Notes: a model not told the origin generated them from the sequence alone. Positions 19,406 to 29,188 are shown, counted from the first letter of the stretch. The stretch: 64,000 bases of DNA from Pedobacter sp. Hv1 (GCF_001412215.1 NZ_LLWP01000005.1:62001-126000), one strand, 5' to 3'. Translations and numbers: made by a program.

Positions 19406-20164
19406 TTAGTCTCTTTTTACTGTTGTTGCTGTTGCCTGTGCAGTTGGCATAATTAGCATGTCGTTGATATTTACATGGGCTGGTCTACTTACCGCAAACC
19501 AAATGGCTTCTGCAATATCTTGTGCAATTAAGGGTTCAAAGCCATCATAAACTTTTTTCGCTCTACCTTCATCACCTTTAAAACGGACGATAGAAAATTC
19601 GGTTTCTACCATTCCTGGGTGTATGCCCGTTACTTTTATCCCGTAAGGTAAAAGATCTATACGCATACCTTGGTTTAAAGCCTCTACCGCATGTTTGGTT
19701 GCACAATACACATTGCCATTGGCATACACTTCTTTACCAGCAATAGAACCAATGTTAATGATATGACCTTTCTTTTGGGCTACCATCCATCCACTTACTA
19801 CCTTAGAAACATACAATAGGCCTTTGATGTTTGTATCAATCATGGTATCCCAATCGTCGGTATTGCCTTTATCTATTGGATCTAGTCCTTGACTTAGGCC
19901 TGCATTGTTGATCAACACATCCACATTTTTCCATTGGGCAGGCAATGTTTCTAATACATAGTTGATATTCTCTTTGTCTCTAACATCAGCCTGGATCTTT
20001 TTAACCTCTACTGCGTATTTGTCGGCCAAATGATGTGCTATTTTTTCTAGCAGGTTTTCTCTTCTACCCAATAAAATCAAATTGTAACCTTGTTGGGCGA
20101 AAAGATGTGCGCAAGCCTCGCCAATACCTGAGCTTGCACCTGTAATTAATGCAATTTTAGCCAT
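19406..20164 (-). CDS. Short-chain dehydrogenase/reductase (SDR)
   Basis: A 252-residue NAD(P)-dependent oxidoreductase of the classical SDR type. The cofactor motif TGASSGIGEA starts near residue 8, the NNAG motif is at 86-89, and the catalytic triad is Ser-140, Tyr-153 and Lys-157 (YCATK). The overall sequence resembles YdfG, which acts on 3-hydroxy acids such as L-allo-threonine and serine, but the substrate is not certain. LLGRR after the second strand suggests NADP preference. Confidence 0.88.
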   Translation of the reverse strand: MAKIALITGASSGIGEACAHLFAQQGYNLILLGRRENLLEKIAHHLADKYAVEVKKIQADVRDKENINYVLETLPAQWKNVDVLINNAGLSQGLDPIDKGNTDDWDTMIDTNIKGLLYVSKVVSGWMVAQKKGHIINIGSIAGKEVYANGNVYCATKHAVEALNQGMRIDLLPYGIKVTGIHPGMVETEFSIVRFKGDEGRAKKVYDGFEPLIAQDIAEAIWFAVSRPAHVNINDMLIMPTAQATATTVKRD

Positions 20165-20185
20165 TTGTTAATTTATTTGATTTAA

Positions 20186-20193
20186 CAAAGGTA
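20186..20193 (-). promoter_or_regulatory. SDR gene promoter -7 element
   Basis: TACCTTTG on the minus strand, 21 bases before the ATG at 20164, matches the TAnnTTTG consensus. Confidence 0.45.
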
Positions 20194-20213
20194 TAAATTT
20201 TTGAACGGGGAAC

Positions 20214-20978
20214 TTACTGGAAAAATAAACTGAAAGTAAAATGTCTGAGCTTTGCTTTTTCAATAGGACTATCAAAGGCATTGCCTTCATGTTTAACGAC
20301 ATCTTTTAGAGAATAAGACAATTTGAATTCGGGCGACATTTTAAACCATTCAAAATAGAGGTCAAAACCAATGCCTGCTTCGTACGAAAGATAGCTCCGG
20401 TTGTTGCGCAGGTTTTTTTCCATCTCGTCAGTAACGTTAGCATTGCTATTTTTTTTACTGGAAGCCATATCGATCGAATACTTAAAACCACCTAACATGT
20501 ATGCCCTGAAATTCATCAAACGATCAGATTTAACTTTTATGCCAATGGGCAATTCTATCATGGTTGCTTTAGTAGTCTTTAACTTTTCGTTAGTTGAAGC
20601 ATCATTCATTAATGGCTTATTATAGGCATACAACATTTTACGATCGCTAAAAACCAATGTAGGCGTAAAACGCAGATCTAGATTATTGTTAAGTTGGCTA
20701 TTTACAACAAAACCAATCCCAAAGCCAGGAGACACTGGAGAAGAAACGGCCGTAAGCGAATCTGTAATCTGTCTATAACCAGTAGCACTTGAAGGATCGG
20801 CAATAATAAAGGGTTGTCGCCAATTCTGTTTCTTCAAAATTTTATATTCTGCAGCCACATATTGAAAAGTAAAACCAAAGCTCAGTTTATCATCGTCGAT
20901 ACCGCCACCCCAGTTTTGGGCTTTTGTAGCACCAAAAACAAATAATAAACAAATTAGTAAAGTAAGTTTTATCTTCAT
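20214..20978 (-). CDS. porT: PorT-like outer-membrane beta-barrel protein
   Basis: A 254-residue exported protein with a signal peptide ending ATKAQ. Amphipathic strands include FGFTFQYVAAEYKI and LDLRFTPTLVFSDR, and the final strand ends FSLFFQ. The position immediately behind ubiE, with a 4-base ATGA-type overlap (20975-20978), is the usual place of porT/sprT in Bacteroidota. PorT is an outer-membrane component required for type IX secretion. The assignment rests on family resemblance and context; a generic PorT-fold barrel is the alternative. The type IX sorting-domain protein at 32188-32694 shows that the pathway is relevant here. Confidence 0.72.
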   Translation of the reverse strand: MKIKLTLLICLLFVFGATKAQNWGGGIDDDKLSFGFTFQYVAAEYKILKKQNWRQPFIIADPSSATGYRQITDSLTAVSSPVSPGFGIGFVVNSQLNNNLDLRFTPTLVFSDRKMLYAYNKPLMNDASTNEKLKTTKATMIELPIGIKVKSDRLMNFRAYMLGGFKYSIDMASSKKNSNANVTDEMEKNLRNNRSYLSYEAGIGFDLYFEWFKMSPEFKLSYSLKDVVKHEGNAFDSPIEKAKLRHFTFSLFFQ

Positions 20979-21703
20979 TTAATACCTGTATAAATGGCAC
21001 TTATACCAAACGTTAAAGAGTGGTGTTTGGTATTTTTATACCCAACTTTTTCCATTAACTGTGTAAACGCCTGTCCATCTGGAAAAGCAATTACCGATTC
21101 GTTTAAATAAGTATAGGCTCTTTTATCTTTTGAGAATAATTTGCCGAAAAATGGGGTAACGTATTTAAAATAGAAATGATAGAGTTGTTTTACAGGGAAA
21201 ACACGGGGCTTTGAAAATTCGAGAATTACAATTTTACCTCCTGGTTTTAACACTCTCAACATATCTGCCAAACCTTTTTCCAAGTGTTCGTAGTTGCGCA
21301 CCCCAAAAGCTACTGTAATGGCGTCAAAGGTATGATCTTCAAAATTCAAACCTTCTGAATCACCAAGTTGAACTGAAAAAATATGTCCTAGGTTACGCTC
21401 TTTAATTTTTTTTTGAGCCACTTCTAACATCCCCTCAGAAATGTCTACCCCAATAATTTGCGCTGGCTTAAGAATTTTGATCGATTCGAAAGCAAAATCT
21501 CCAGTTCCAGTTGCCACATCTAATATCGTTTTGGGTTGGATAGCTGCCAGTTCTTTGATCGCCATTTTACGCCAAATAATATCAATACCAAGGGAAAGAA
21601 AGTGATTTAAAAAATCGTAAGTATTCGAAATATTATTGAACATGGTGGTTACCTGTTCTTTTTTAGTTGCGTTACCTGCGTATGGAGTTATTTCTGGATT
21701 CAT
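20975..21703 (-). CDS. ubiE: Demethylmenaquinone methyltransferase (UbiE/MenG)
   Basis: Performs the C-methylation that completes menaquinone, the main quinone in Bacteroidota. The S-adenosylmethionine site ILDVATGTGDF is at residues 60-70. The family motif FDAITVAFGVRNYEHLEKGL and the LKPGGKIVILEFSKP segment are intact, and the N terminus MFNNISNTYDFLNHFLSLG is typical. Length 242 is normal. A near-leader promoter element lies upstream, and porT overlaps the 3' end. Confidence 0.94.
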   Translation of the reverse strand: MNPEITPYAGNATKKEQVTTMFNNISNTYDFLNHFLSLGIDIIWRKMAIKELAAIQPKTILDVATGTGDFAFESIKILKPAQIIGVDISEGMLEVAQKKIKERNLGHIFSVQLGDSEGLNFEDHTFDAITVAFGVRNYEHLEKGLADMLRVLKPGGKIVILEFSKPRVFPVKQLYHFYFKYVTPFFGKLFSKDKRAYTYLNESVIAFPDGQAFTQLMEKVGYKNTKHHSLTFGISAIYTGIK

Positions 21704-21713
21704 AATTCGTGGT

Positions 21714-21721
21714 CAAAGATA
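21714..21721 (-). promoter_or_regulatory. ubiE-porT promoter -7 element
   Basis: TATCTTTG on the minus strand, 10 bases before the ubiE ATG, matches TAnnTTTG; the predicted leader is only a few bases. Confidence 0.5.
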
Positions 21722-21826
21722 GAGAAAATGGTTAATTGTTTAATTGCTAAAATGTCTAATTGTTAGCGGTAAGTCTGTTATCTAGTTATTACAATTAAAC
21801 AGTTAACCTCACATCCCTAAATTTCT

Positions 21827-21834
21827 TACCTTTG
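21827..21834 (+). promoter_or_regulatory. engB promoter -7 element, leaderless
   Basis: TACCTTTG ends four bases before the engB ATG. With the usual distance from this element to +1, transcription would start at the start codon. No -33 TTG is obvious. Confidence 0.55.
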
Positions 21835-21838
21835 TACC

Positions 21839-22474
21839 ATGATTATAAAATCTGCCACATTTGTTGTAAGCAACACCAAGGTTTCGGCTTTACCAGCACC
21901 AGACATGCCAGAATATGCCTTTATTGGCCGTTCTAATGTCGGAAAATCTTCATTAATTAACATGCTGGTTAACCAACAGGGTTTAGCAAAAACATCGCAA
22001 AAACCTGGAAAAACCCAACTGATTAACCATTTTTTGGTTAACGAGAAATGGTATATCGTAGATTTACCTGGCTATGGCTATGCAAAGGTTTCAAAAAGCA
22101 GTAGAGAGAAATGGGAAAAATTTATCAGGAACTACCTTACCAAAAGAGAGAGCCTACAATGTGTTTTTGTATTGATAGATAGCCGTTTAGAGCCTCAGAA
22201 AATTGACCTCGAATTTTGTTCATGGTTGGGCGAATGCCAGATTCCTTTTGCATTGGTTTATACCAAGGCCGATAAACAATCTGGGCCTAAAACCGATCAG
22301 AATGTTGCAAAATTTAATAAAGCATTATTGGGCTGGTTTGAAGAAGTACCTCCATTTTTTGTAACCTCTGCAGAAAAAGCACAGGGCAGAGATCAGGTTT
22401 TACAATTTATTCATGAAGTAAATGAAGATTTTGTAATGCCAATAGTAGACCCACAATTTTTCAACAAAGATTAA
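21839..22474 (+). CDS. engB: Ribosome-biogenesis GTPase EngB/YsxC (YihA)
   Basis: A 211-residue GTPase needed for assembly of the large ribosomal subunit. G1 is GRSNVGKSS at residues 30-38, the G2 threonine follows in KPGKTQLINHF, G3 is DLPGYGYA, G4 is TKADK and G5 is TSAEK. The gene is probably translated from a leaderless or nearly leaderless mRNA. A ubiA-type gene follows 43 bases downstream. Confidence 0.95.
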   Translation: MIIKSATFVVSNTKVSALPAPDMPEYAFIGRSNVGKSSLINMLVNQQGLAKTSQKPGKTQLINHFLVNEKWYIVDLPGYGYAKVSKSSREKWEKFIRNYLTKRESLQCVFVLIDSRLEPQKIDLEFCSWLGECQIPFALVYTKADKQSGPKTDQNVAKFNKALLGWFEEVPPFFVTSAEKAQGRDQVLQFIHEVNEDFVMPIVDPQFFNKD

Positions 22475-22517
22475 TCAATAACACCACAATAGCCTATCAA
22501 TTGTTTCAAATTCAAGC

Positions 22518-23381
22518 ATGAAAAAATACTTTTCACTCGTTTTATTTGCACATTCTATATTTGCGATGCCATTTGCTTTAATTGGCTTCTTTTTAGGGGT
22601 AACCACTACTCAAAATCCATTTAATTGGTATTTACTGGCTTTGGTTATTTTATGTATGGTATTTGCTAGAAATGCAGCTATGGCTTTTAACCGTTACTTA
22701 GATAGAAATATCGATGCCAAAAACCCACGTACGGTAATGCGTGATATCCCGGCAGGTAAAGTTTCTGCAAGTGAGGCCCTCACTTTCGTTATTGTTAACT
22801 GTATCCTATTTGTGGTAACTACTGCATTTATTAACCATTTATGCCTTTATTTATCGCCAATTGCCTTGTTTGTGGTATTATTTTATAGTTATACCAAAAG
22901 GTTTACAGCGTTATGCCACCTGGTGCTTGGATTAGGATTAGCCCTTGCCCCAATTGGTGCTTACATTGCCGTAACCGGCGTTTTTAACATTGTTCCTTTA
23001 TTTTATTCTTTCGCTGTTCTTTTCTGGGTAAGTGGTTTCGACATTATCTATGCCTTACAAGATGAGGGCTTTGATAGAGCAGAAAAACTACATTCAATTC
23101 CTGCTGCACTGGGCATCAAAAATGCGTTGCGCTTATCGGTAGTATTACATATATTTTCGGCACTCTGTGTGATTATGCCTTTATTCTTTACCGAATTTAG
23201 TTGGGTATATTATATTGGCATTGCCTTTTTCTGTGCTATGCTTACCTATCAGCACTTATTGGTTAAACCCACAGACATTAGCAAGGTAGATAGGGCCTTT
23301 GCCACTACCAATGGATTTGCATCAGTCATATTTGCACTTTGCTTTTTAGTAGATGCTTTTTTAAGAACACATCATTTCTAA
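22518..23381 (+). CDS. UbiA-family polyprenyltransferase
   Basis: A 287-residue inner-membrane protein with about eight hydrophobic helices. The two Asp-rich prenyl-diphosphate/Mg motifs are NRYLDRNIDAKNPRT (NxxxD type) and DIIYALQDEGFD. The family attaches a prenyl chain to an aromatic ring. Bacteroidota make menaquinone, so the protein may be the 4-hydroxybenzoate-prenyltransferase-like MqnP of the futalosine route, or another UbiA member; the sequence alone does not settle it. It lies between engB and the M3 peptidase, with only four bases before the latter. Confidence 0.85.
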   Translation: MKKYFSLVLFAHSIFAMPFALIGFFLGVTTTQNPFNWYLLALVILCMVFARNAAMAFNRYLDRNIDAKNPRTVMRDIPAGKVSASEALTFVIVNCILFVVTTAFINHLCLYLSPIALFVVLFYSYTKRFTALCHLVLGLGLALAPIGAYIAVTGVFNIVPLFYSFAVLFWVSGFDIIYALQDEGFDRAEKLHSIPAALGIKNALRLSVVLHIFSALCVIMPLFFTEFSWVYYIGIAFFCAMLTYQHLLVKPTDISKVDRAFATTNGFASVIFALCFLVDAFLRTHHF

Positions 23382-23385
23382 TCTC

Positions 23386-25101
23386 ATGAATAACTTGATC
23401 ATCAATAAAAAACCAAGAACATACATTCCACAAGATCTTAAAATAGAGTGGGAAAATCTAGCTCCAATTTTGGATGAGTTGCAAAAAAGAGCGATCAATT
23501 CTGCACAAGAACTAGAACAATGGTTAAAAGACAAAAGCGAACTGGAAGCTGCATTGGAAGAAGATTTTGCTTGGCGCTATATTAAAATGAGCTGCGATAC
23601 GGCAAATGAAGATTTAGTAAAAAGTTTTCAGTACTTCGCAACTGAGATTGAGCCTAAAATTTCGCCTATTGCAAATGAGCTGAACAAGAAATTTAGCGAA
23701 AGCCCATTTATTGATCAATTGGATCAAGATAAGTACTTTGTATATATCCGAGCGGTAAAAAAGGCTTTAGAGCTCTATAGAGAAGAAAACATTGAGCTGT
23801 TTACCCAATTACAGGTGGCTCAACAAAAGTATCAAGGCATTACAGGTGCCATGAGTGTTAAAATTAATGATCAAGAATTTACATTAGAGCAAGCCGCTAA
23901 TTTTTTAAAAGACACCAACCGTAGCGTAAGACAAAATGCCTGGGAAACCATTCAGCAACGTCGTTTAGTTGCTAAAGACGATTTAAACATCTTGTTTGAT
24001 GAATTGGTAGCCATGCGCCATCAAGTTGCGCTCAATGCCGGTTTTGAAAATTACCGTGATTATATGTTTCAGGCCTTGGGACGTTTTGATTACACCCCAA
24101 AAGACTGTTACGATTTTGCAGAAGCCATAGAAAAGGAAGTAGTACCTGTATTAAAAGAACAGGCAGAAAAAAGACAAGTTGCCTTGGGTTTAACCACACT
24201 TAAACCATGGGATATGGAAGTAAGTACAACTGGCAAACCTGCTTTAAAACCATTTAACAATGGACAAGAACTGATTGACAAAAGCATTGCATGTTTTACG
24301 GCCATTAACCCTTCTTTAGGAGAGAAATTGGCCATTATGAAAGCCAATCATCTTTTTGATGTAGAAAGTAGAATGGGTAAAGCTCCAGGTGGTTACAACT
24401 ATCCTTTGGCAGAAACCGGTGCTCCTTTTATCTTTATGAATTCGGCCAATTCGTTAAGAGATTTAACCACCATGGTTCACGAAGGTGGACATGCTATCCA
24501 CACTTTTTTAACGGCAGATCTGGCATTAAACGATTTCAAGCACTGCCCTTCTGAAGTTGCAGAATTGGCTTCGATGAGTATGGAATTGATTTCGATGGAC
24601 AATTGGGATGTGTATTTCGATAATGAAGAAGAATTAAACAGAGCCAAAAAAGAGCAATTGGCCGATGTGCTCAAAACCTTACCTTGGGTAGCGGTAATTG
24701 ATCAATTTCAACACTGGATCTATACCAATCCGGGGCACAATGCCGCAGATAGAGAAGCTGCCTTTAAACAAATTTATACCCGTTTCGGGGCCGGATTTGC
24801 AGACTGGACAGATTTTGAACAACAGTTTGGCAATCTTTGGCAAAAACAACTACACTTGTTCGAAGTTCCGTTTTACTATATTGAATATGCCATTGCTCAA
24901 TTAGGAGCTATTGCCGTTTGGAAAAACTACAAAGAAAACCCAAGCAAAGCGCTAGATCAATACTTAGCTGCCTTGGCATTAGGTTATACCAAACCTATGA
25001 ATGAGATTTATGAAACCGCTGGAATTAAATTCGACTTCAGTGCGGCCTATATTAAAGAGTTGGCCGAATTTGTAAAAGACGAATTGAATAAATTGAGTTA
25101 A
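23386..25101 (+). CDS. M3-family oligoendopeptidase (PepF-like)
   Basis: A 571-residue zinc metallopeptidase without a signal peptide, so probably cytoplasmic. The active-site motif HEGGH is at residues 365-369 in TMVHEGGHAIHTF, and the third ligand Glu lies about 25 residues on in CPSEVAELASMSMEL. The C-terminal half has the family signature YYIEYAIAQLGAIAVW. It should degrade short peptides. A strong terminator follows. Confidence 0.93.
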   Translation: MNNLIINKKPRTYIPQDLKIEWENLAPILDELQKRAINSAQELEQWLKDKSELEAALEEDFAWRYIKMSCDTANEDLVKSFQYFATEIEPKISPIANELNKKFSESPFIDQLDQDKYFVYIRAVKKALELYREENIELFTQLQVAQQKYQGITGAMSVKINDQEFTLEQAANFLKDTNRSVRQNAWETIQQRRLVAKDDLNILFDELVAMRHQVALNAGFENYRDYMFQALGRFDYTPKDCYDFAEAIEKEVVPVLKEQAEKRQVALGLTTLKPWDMEVSTTGKPALKPFNNGQELIDKSIACFTAINPSLGEKLAIMKANHLFDVESRMGKAPGGYNYPLAETGAPFIFMNSANSLRDLTTMVHEGGHAIHTFLTADLALNDFKHCPSEVAELASMSMELISMDNWDVYFDNEEELNRAKKEQLADVLKTLPWVAVIDQFQHWIYTNPGHNAADREAAFKQIYTRFGAGFADWTDFEQQFGNLWQKQLHLFEVPFYYIEYAIAQLGAIAVWKNYKENPSKALDQYLAALALGYTKPMNEIYETAGIKFDFSAAYIKELAEFVKDELNKLS

Positions 25102-25132
25102 GCTTTCAGTTAAAAGCTTTTTACTATATAGG

Positions 25133-25181
25133 CAACAAAAGGGAATCTAGCTCATAGATTTCCTTTTGTTGTTTTTCGTTT
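25133..25181 (+). terminator. Terminator after the M3 peptidase
   Basis: CAACAAAAGGGAATCTA and TAGATTTCCTTTTGTTG form a stem of about 17 pairs with one G-T wobble, followed by TTTTTCGTTTT. Confidence 0.88.
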
Positions 25182-25213
25182 TAAGGGTTCAGATTTTCTT
25201 CAGAATTAGAATC

Positions 25214-25221
25214 TAATTTTG
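25214..25221 (+). promoter_or_regulatory. Promoter -7 element before the sulfatase-like gene
   Basis: TAATTTTG, 29 bases before the ATG at 25251, fits TAnnTTTG. Confidence 0.45.
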
Positions 25222-25250
25222 CACATTCGTGCAACCTAATATTAAGCCTC

Positions 25251-27167
25251 ATGTTTAAAAAACTCTTGGCCACTCGCTTTAAGCTATTGGCAATTGTCTA
25301 TATATTCATCATTGCTGTTTCTTTTTTAACCAGATTAACACTCTTTATAAATTCGTTTGACCAACTAGACGGTAATATTTTTCAGTTTTTGGGCATATTT
25401 CTCATCGGCTTGTTCAATGATACGTTAATGAGTACTTTCTTTTTGATTCCATTTGTACTGTATTTATGGTTAGTCCCTAATCGAATATATACCAAAAAAT
25501 GGCATCGTTTTTTTCTTTATGGATTGGTACTGTTAACCATTACCTTACTGATATTCAATGCGGTTTCTGAATGGTTTTTCTGGGATGAATTTTCTACCCG
25601 TTACAACTTCATTGCTGTAGATTATCTCATTTATACCACCGAAGTGGTGGGCAACATTTGGCAGTCATATCCTATTGTTAAATTATTGATTGGCATTTTT
25701 ATATTGAGCATCTTCGCTTTGTTGCTTACAAAAAAATACATCAAAGCACCAATAACCAATCCCCTAACTTTTAAATGGAGAACCTTAATTGCATTGCCGC
25801 TTTTGCTTTTACCTGTACTTGTTTTTTTATTTGGCAGTAACAAAGCAAAACAGTTTAGCCGCAACCAATATGCTTCAGAACTAGCTGGAAATGGAATGTA
25901 TGATTTTGGTGCTGCCTTTTTCAATAACCAACTAGATTACGATAAATTTTACAAAACAGAAGCCGTAGCTGATATTTTTAATACCGTTAAAAAAGATTTT
26001 GCAGGTGCAGAATTCCAAAGTGATTCGATCGCCTCCATTACCCGAACGATTACTTATCCCGGTCCTCAGAAAAATTACAATCTGGTATTAATTAGTGTAG
26101 AGAGCCTAAGTGGCGAATTTCTTACTAGGTTTGGAAATACCCAACACATTACTCCTCATTTAGACAGCCTGGCCAACCAAGGTTTGTTCTTTTCTAATCT
26201 GTTTGCTACGGGTACCAGAACAGTTAGGGGACTTGAGGCCTTATCGTTAAGCTTACCACCTACCCCAGGGCAATCTGAAGTAAAAAGACCCAACAACGAG
26301 GGCCGCTTTTCATTAGGCAATGTTTTAAAAAGCAAAGGTTATACCACCCAGTACTTATATGGCGGCTATGGTTATTTCGACAACATGAACTACTTTTTTA
26401 GCAACAATGGTTACGAGGTGATTGATCGCTCGGCCATAACCGATGAAAAAGATATCCATTACGAGAACATTTGGGGCGTAGCAGACGAGGATCTTTTTAC
26501 CTTGGCCATTAAAACATTCGATGCAAATTACAAGCTCGACAAACCATTTTTTAGTCAGGTAATGACCACCTCTAACCATCGTCCATTTACCTACCCAGAG
26601 GGAAGGATAGATATCCCCTCACATACCAATCGTGCTGGTGCGGTAAAATATACCGATTATGCCATTGGAAAGTTCATTAACGACTGTAAAGACAAACCTT
26701 GGTTTAACAACACCATTTTTGTAATTGTGGCCGACCATTGTGCCTCAAGTGCCGGAAAAACCGAGTTACCGATCAAAAACTACCGCATTCCGATGATTAT
26801 TTATGCACCGTCTATTGTTAAACCAGGTAATTTTAATGGCCTAACTTCTCAAATTGATGTGGTTCCAACTTTGTTGGGCATGCTCAATGTAAGTTACACC
26901 TCTAAGTTTTTCGGATTCGATATTTTTAATACTCCAGCAAGTCAACGAAGAGCTTTTATTAGCACCTACCAAAATCTGGGCTATCTCAAAGACAATAAAC
27001 TGATTATTTTATCTCCTCAACAAAAGGTAGAAGCATTTGCTGTAGACAGTACCAGTTTTGCTACTACCCTTTTAAAATCTGCACCAGTTTTAGAAAAAGA
27101 AGCAATTGCCTATTATCAATCGGCCAGCTATTTATTGCGCCACCGACTTTATCAATTTAAAAAGTAA
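25251..27167 (+). CDS. LTA-synthase-like membrane sulfatase/phosphotransferase
   Basis: A 638-residue protein. About five transmembrane helices (residues 10-200) precede a large extracytoplasmic alkaline-phosphatase-superfamily domain. That domain opens with LVLISVESLSGEF (metal-binding Glu), has the catalytic threonine region TGTRTVRGLEALSLSLP at 320-336, and a late VADHCASS metal site. Gram-positive relatives polymerise glycerol phosphate. In Gram-negative Bacteroidota the group more likely transfers phosphoglycerol, phosphoethanolamine or a similar group to a glycan or lipid. It is a single-gene unit between a terminator and the APC permease promoter. Confidence 0.85.
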   Translation: MFKKLLATRFKLLAIVYIFIIAVSFLTRLTLFINSFDQLDGNIFQFLGIFLIGLFNDTLMSTFFLIPFVLYLWLVPNRIYTKKWHRFFLYGLVLLTITLLIFNAVSEWFFWDEFSTRYNFIAVDYLIYTTEVVGNIWQSYPIVKLLIGIFILSIFALLLTKKYIKAPITNPLTFKWRTLIALPLLLLPVLVFLFGSNKAKQFSRNQYASELAGNGMYDFGAAFFNNQLDYDKFYKTEAVADIFNTVKKDFAGAEFQSDSIASITRTITYPGPQKNYNLVLISVESLSGEFLTRFGNTQHITPHLDSLANQGLFFSNLFATGTRTVRGLEALSLSLPPTPGQSEVKRPNNEGRFSLGNVLKSKGYTTQYLYGGYGYFDNMNYFFSNNGYEVIDRSAITDEKDIHYENIWGVADEDLFTLAIKTFDANYKLDKPFFSQVMTTSNHRPFTYPEGRIDIPSHTNRAGAVKYTDYAIGKFINDCKDKPWFNNTIFVIVADHCASSAGKTELPIKNYRIPMIIYAPSIVKPGNFNGLTSQIDVVPTLLGMLNVSYTSKFFGFDIFNTPASQRRAFISTYQNLGYLKDNKLIILSPQQKVEAFAVDSTSFATTLLKSAPVLEKEAIAYYQSASYLLRHRLYQFKK

Positions 27168-27216
27168 AAATCGTAACAAAACGGAATACGAAACCTGAGT
27201 TTTAAACTTATTTTTT

Positions 27217-27224
27217 TAAGTTTG
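27217..27224 (+). promoter_or_regulatory. APC permease promoter -7 element
   Basis: TAAGTTTG, 17 bases before the ATG at 27242, matches TAnnTTTG. Confidence 0.4.
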
Positions 27225-27241
27225 AGCAAACTAACCAATTT

Positions 27242-29188
27242 ATGTTCGAAAAACTATTTAGAAAAAAGTCCATTAGTAAAATTTTAGAAGATGCGGCAAA
27301 GGGATATGGAGAGCACGGAGATTCACTTCATAAAACCCTAGGCGTAAGAGATTTAACCGCTTTTGGTATTGCTGCAATTATAGGTGCTGGTATTTTTAGC
27401 ACCATTGGTAAAGCCAGCGCAGATGGTGGTCCGGCAGTAATTTTCTTATTCATATTCACAGCAGTTGCCTGTAGTTTTGCTGCTTTTGCCTATGCAGAAT
27501 TTGCTTCTATGGTACCTGTTTCTGGTAGTGCCTATACTTATTCTTATGTAGCTTTTGGAGAATTGGTGGCTTGGATTATTGGTTGGTCGTTAATTATGGA
27601 ATATGCCATTGGGAATATTACGGTGGCCATTTCTTGGTCGGATTATTTTACTGGGCTGCTCTCCTCCATTCGAATACCTGCATTAGGCATTGATGGAATA
27701 CATGTGCCAGATTGGGCAACAATGGATTATTTAACCGCTTTTAATGGCCATAAACATGCCGAAGCCTTATTAAATGCAGGCAAAAGCATGGCTAATTTAG
27801 ATGATGCAACACGTATTGCCAACAATGCTTGGACAAGTGCTCCACAAATTGGCAATTTCCATATCGTAGCAGATTTACCAGCTTTGGGCATTATTATCTT
27901 TATTACCTGGTTAGTTTATCGCGGAATGAAGGAATCAAGAAATGCCAGTAACGCAATGGTAGTGGTTAAACTTGCGGTTATTCTATTGGTTTTAGCAGTT
28001 GGTGTGTTTTATATTGATACTAAAAACTGGAATCCTTTTGCGCCAAATGGTGTATCGGGTGTATTAAAAGGAGTATCTGCAGTGTTTTTTGCTTATATCG
28101 GTTTCGATGCCATCTCTACCACGGCTGAAGAATGTAAAAACCCACAAAAAGACTTACCAAGAGGTATGATGTGGGCAATTATCATTTGTACCGTTTTATA
28201 TGTTGCCATTGCATTGGTATTAACAGGAATTGTAAAATCAGATACATTAGCAGTTGGCGATCCACTGGCCTTTGTTTTTGATCAGATTGACCTTAAATTA
28301 ATGAGTGGAATTATTGCGGTAAGTGCAGTATTTGCAATGGCCAGTGTATTGTTGGTGTTCCAAATGGGGCAACCACGTATCTGGATGAGCATGAGCCGTG
28401 ATGGTCTTTTACCAAAATCTTTTTCTAAAATACACCCTAAATATAAAACGCCATCTTTTGCAACTATTGTGGTTGGTTTTGTAGTAGCTGTACCTTCCCT
28501 ATTCATGAACCTTACCATCGTAACAGATTTATGTTCTATTGGTACTTTGTTTGCCTTTGTATTGGTTTGTGCCGGAGTTTTGGTATTGCAAAATAGACCT
28601 GGGGTACAAAGAGGAAAGTTCAAAATTCCTTATGTAAACTCTAAATTTATTATTCCAATTATTTTAATAGCTTCAATTGCAGTGGCCTTTACAAGCTTTA
28701 AAACGGAGACAATGGCTTTCATTAGCAATGAGACCAAAGTAAATGGACCGGTAACTTTCATTACCTCACTTACAGATCAAGAGCTGGCTACCGTTAAAAA
28801 TGAGATCAGCGCAAGCCCAGTTGTATTACAAGGCAAACAGATAGATGCTGAAGCTTATTTGAATAGCCTTACACCTGTGCAGTACAATGAATTTATGAGC
28901 AAATCTGCCATTCAGTACGATAAAAAATACGAAAGTGGTTGGTCGTTATTTAAGCATAAAATCCCGATGTGGATCTTCTTGTTTATTTGTTTGATCATCA
29001 CTTATTATTGTATCACCAAAAACCTATCATTGATCCCTGTATTGGGTTTAATCAGTTGTTTGTACATGATGTGCGAGTTGGGTATTTCTAACTGGATTGG
29101 CTTTGGAATATGGTTGGTGGTTGGCTTAATCGTTTACTTCGCCTACGGCTTTAAACATAGCAAATTGGGGCAACAGCAATTGAGTTAA
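27242..29188 (+). CDS. APC-superfamily amino-acid permease with inserted soluble segments
   Basis: A 648-residue inner-membrane transporter of the cationic-amino-acid-transporter type. The first helix carries the substrate-binding GIAAIIGAGIFSTIG. It is followed by AGPAV-like DGGPAVIFLF, YSYVAFGELVAWIIGW, and the loop EECKNPQKDLPRG typical of the CAT group. Two unusual hydrophilic insertions occur, at residues about 150-208 and about 488-565, the second between late helices; both are predicted extracytoplasmic or loop segments. The C terminus has three or four further helices. The substrate is probably an amino acid but not predictable. Confidence 0.87.
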   Translation: MFEKLFRKKSISKILEDAAKGYGEHGDSLHKTLGVRDLTAFGIAAIIGAGIFSTIGKASADGGPAVIFLFIFTAVACSFAAFAYAEFASMVPVSGSAYTYSYVAFGELVAWIIGWSLIMEYAIGNITVAISWSDYFTGLLSSIRIPALGIDGIHVPDWATMDYLTAFNGHKHAEALLNAGKSMANLDDATRIANNAWTSAPQIGNFHIVADLPALGIIIFITWLVYRGMKESRNASNAMVVVKLAVILLVLAVGVFYIDTKNWNPFAPNGVSGVLKGVSAVFFAYIGFDAISTTAEECKNPQKDLPRGMMWAIIICTVLYVAIALVLTGIVKSDTLAVGDPLAFVFDQIDLKLMSGIIAVSAVFAMASVLLVFQMGQPRIWMSMSRDGLLPKSFSKIHPKYKTPSFATIVVGFVVAVPSLFMNLTIVTDLCSIGTLFAFVLVCAGVLVLQNRPGVQRGKFKIPYVNSKFIIPIILIASIAVAFTSFKTETMAFISNETKVNGPVTFITSLTDQELATVKNEISASPVVLQGKQIDAEAYLNSLTPVQYNEFMSKSAIQYDKKYESGWSLFKHKIPMWIFLFICLIITYYCITKNLSLIPVLGLISCLYMMCELGISNWIGFGIWLVVGLIVYFAYGFKHSKLGQQQLS

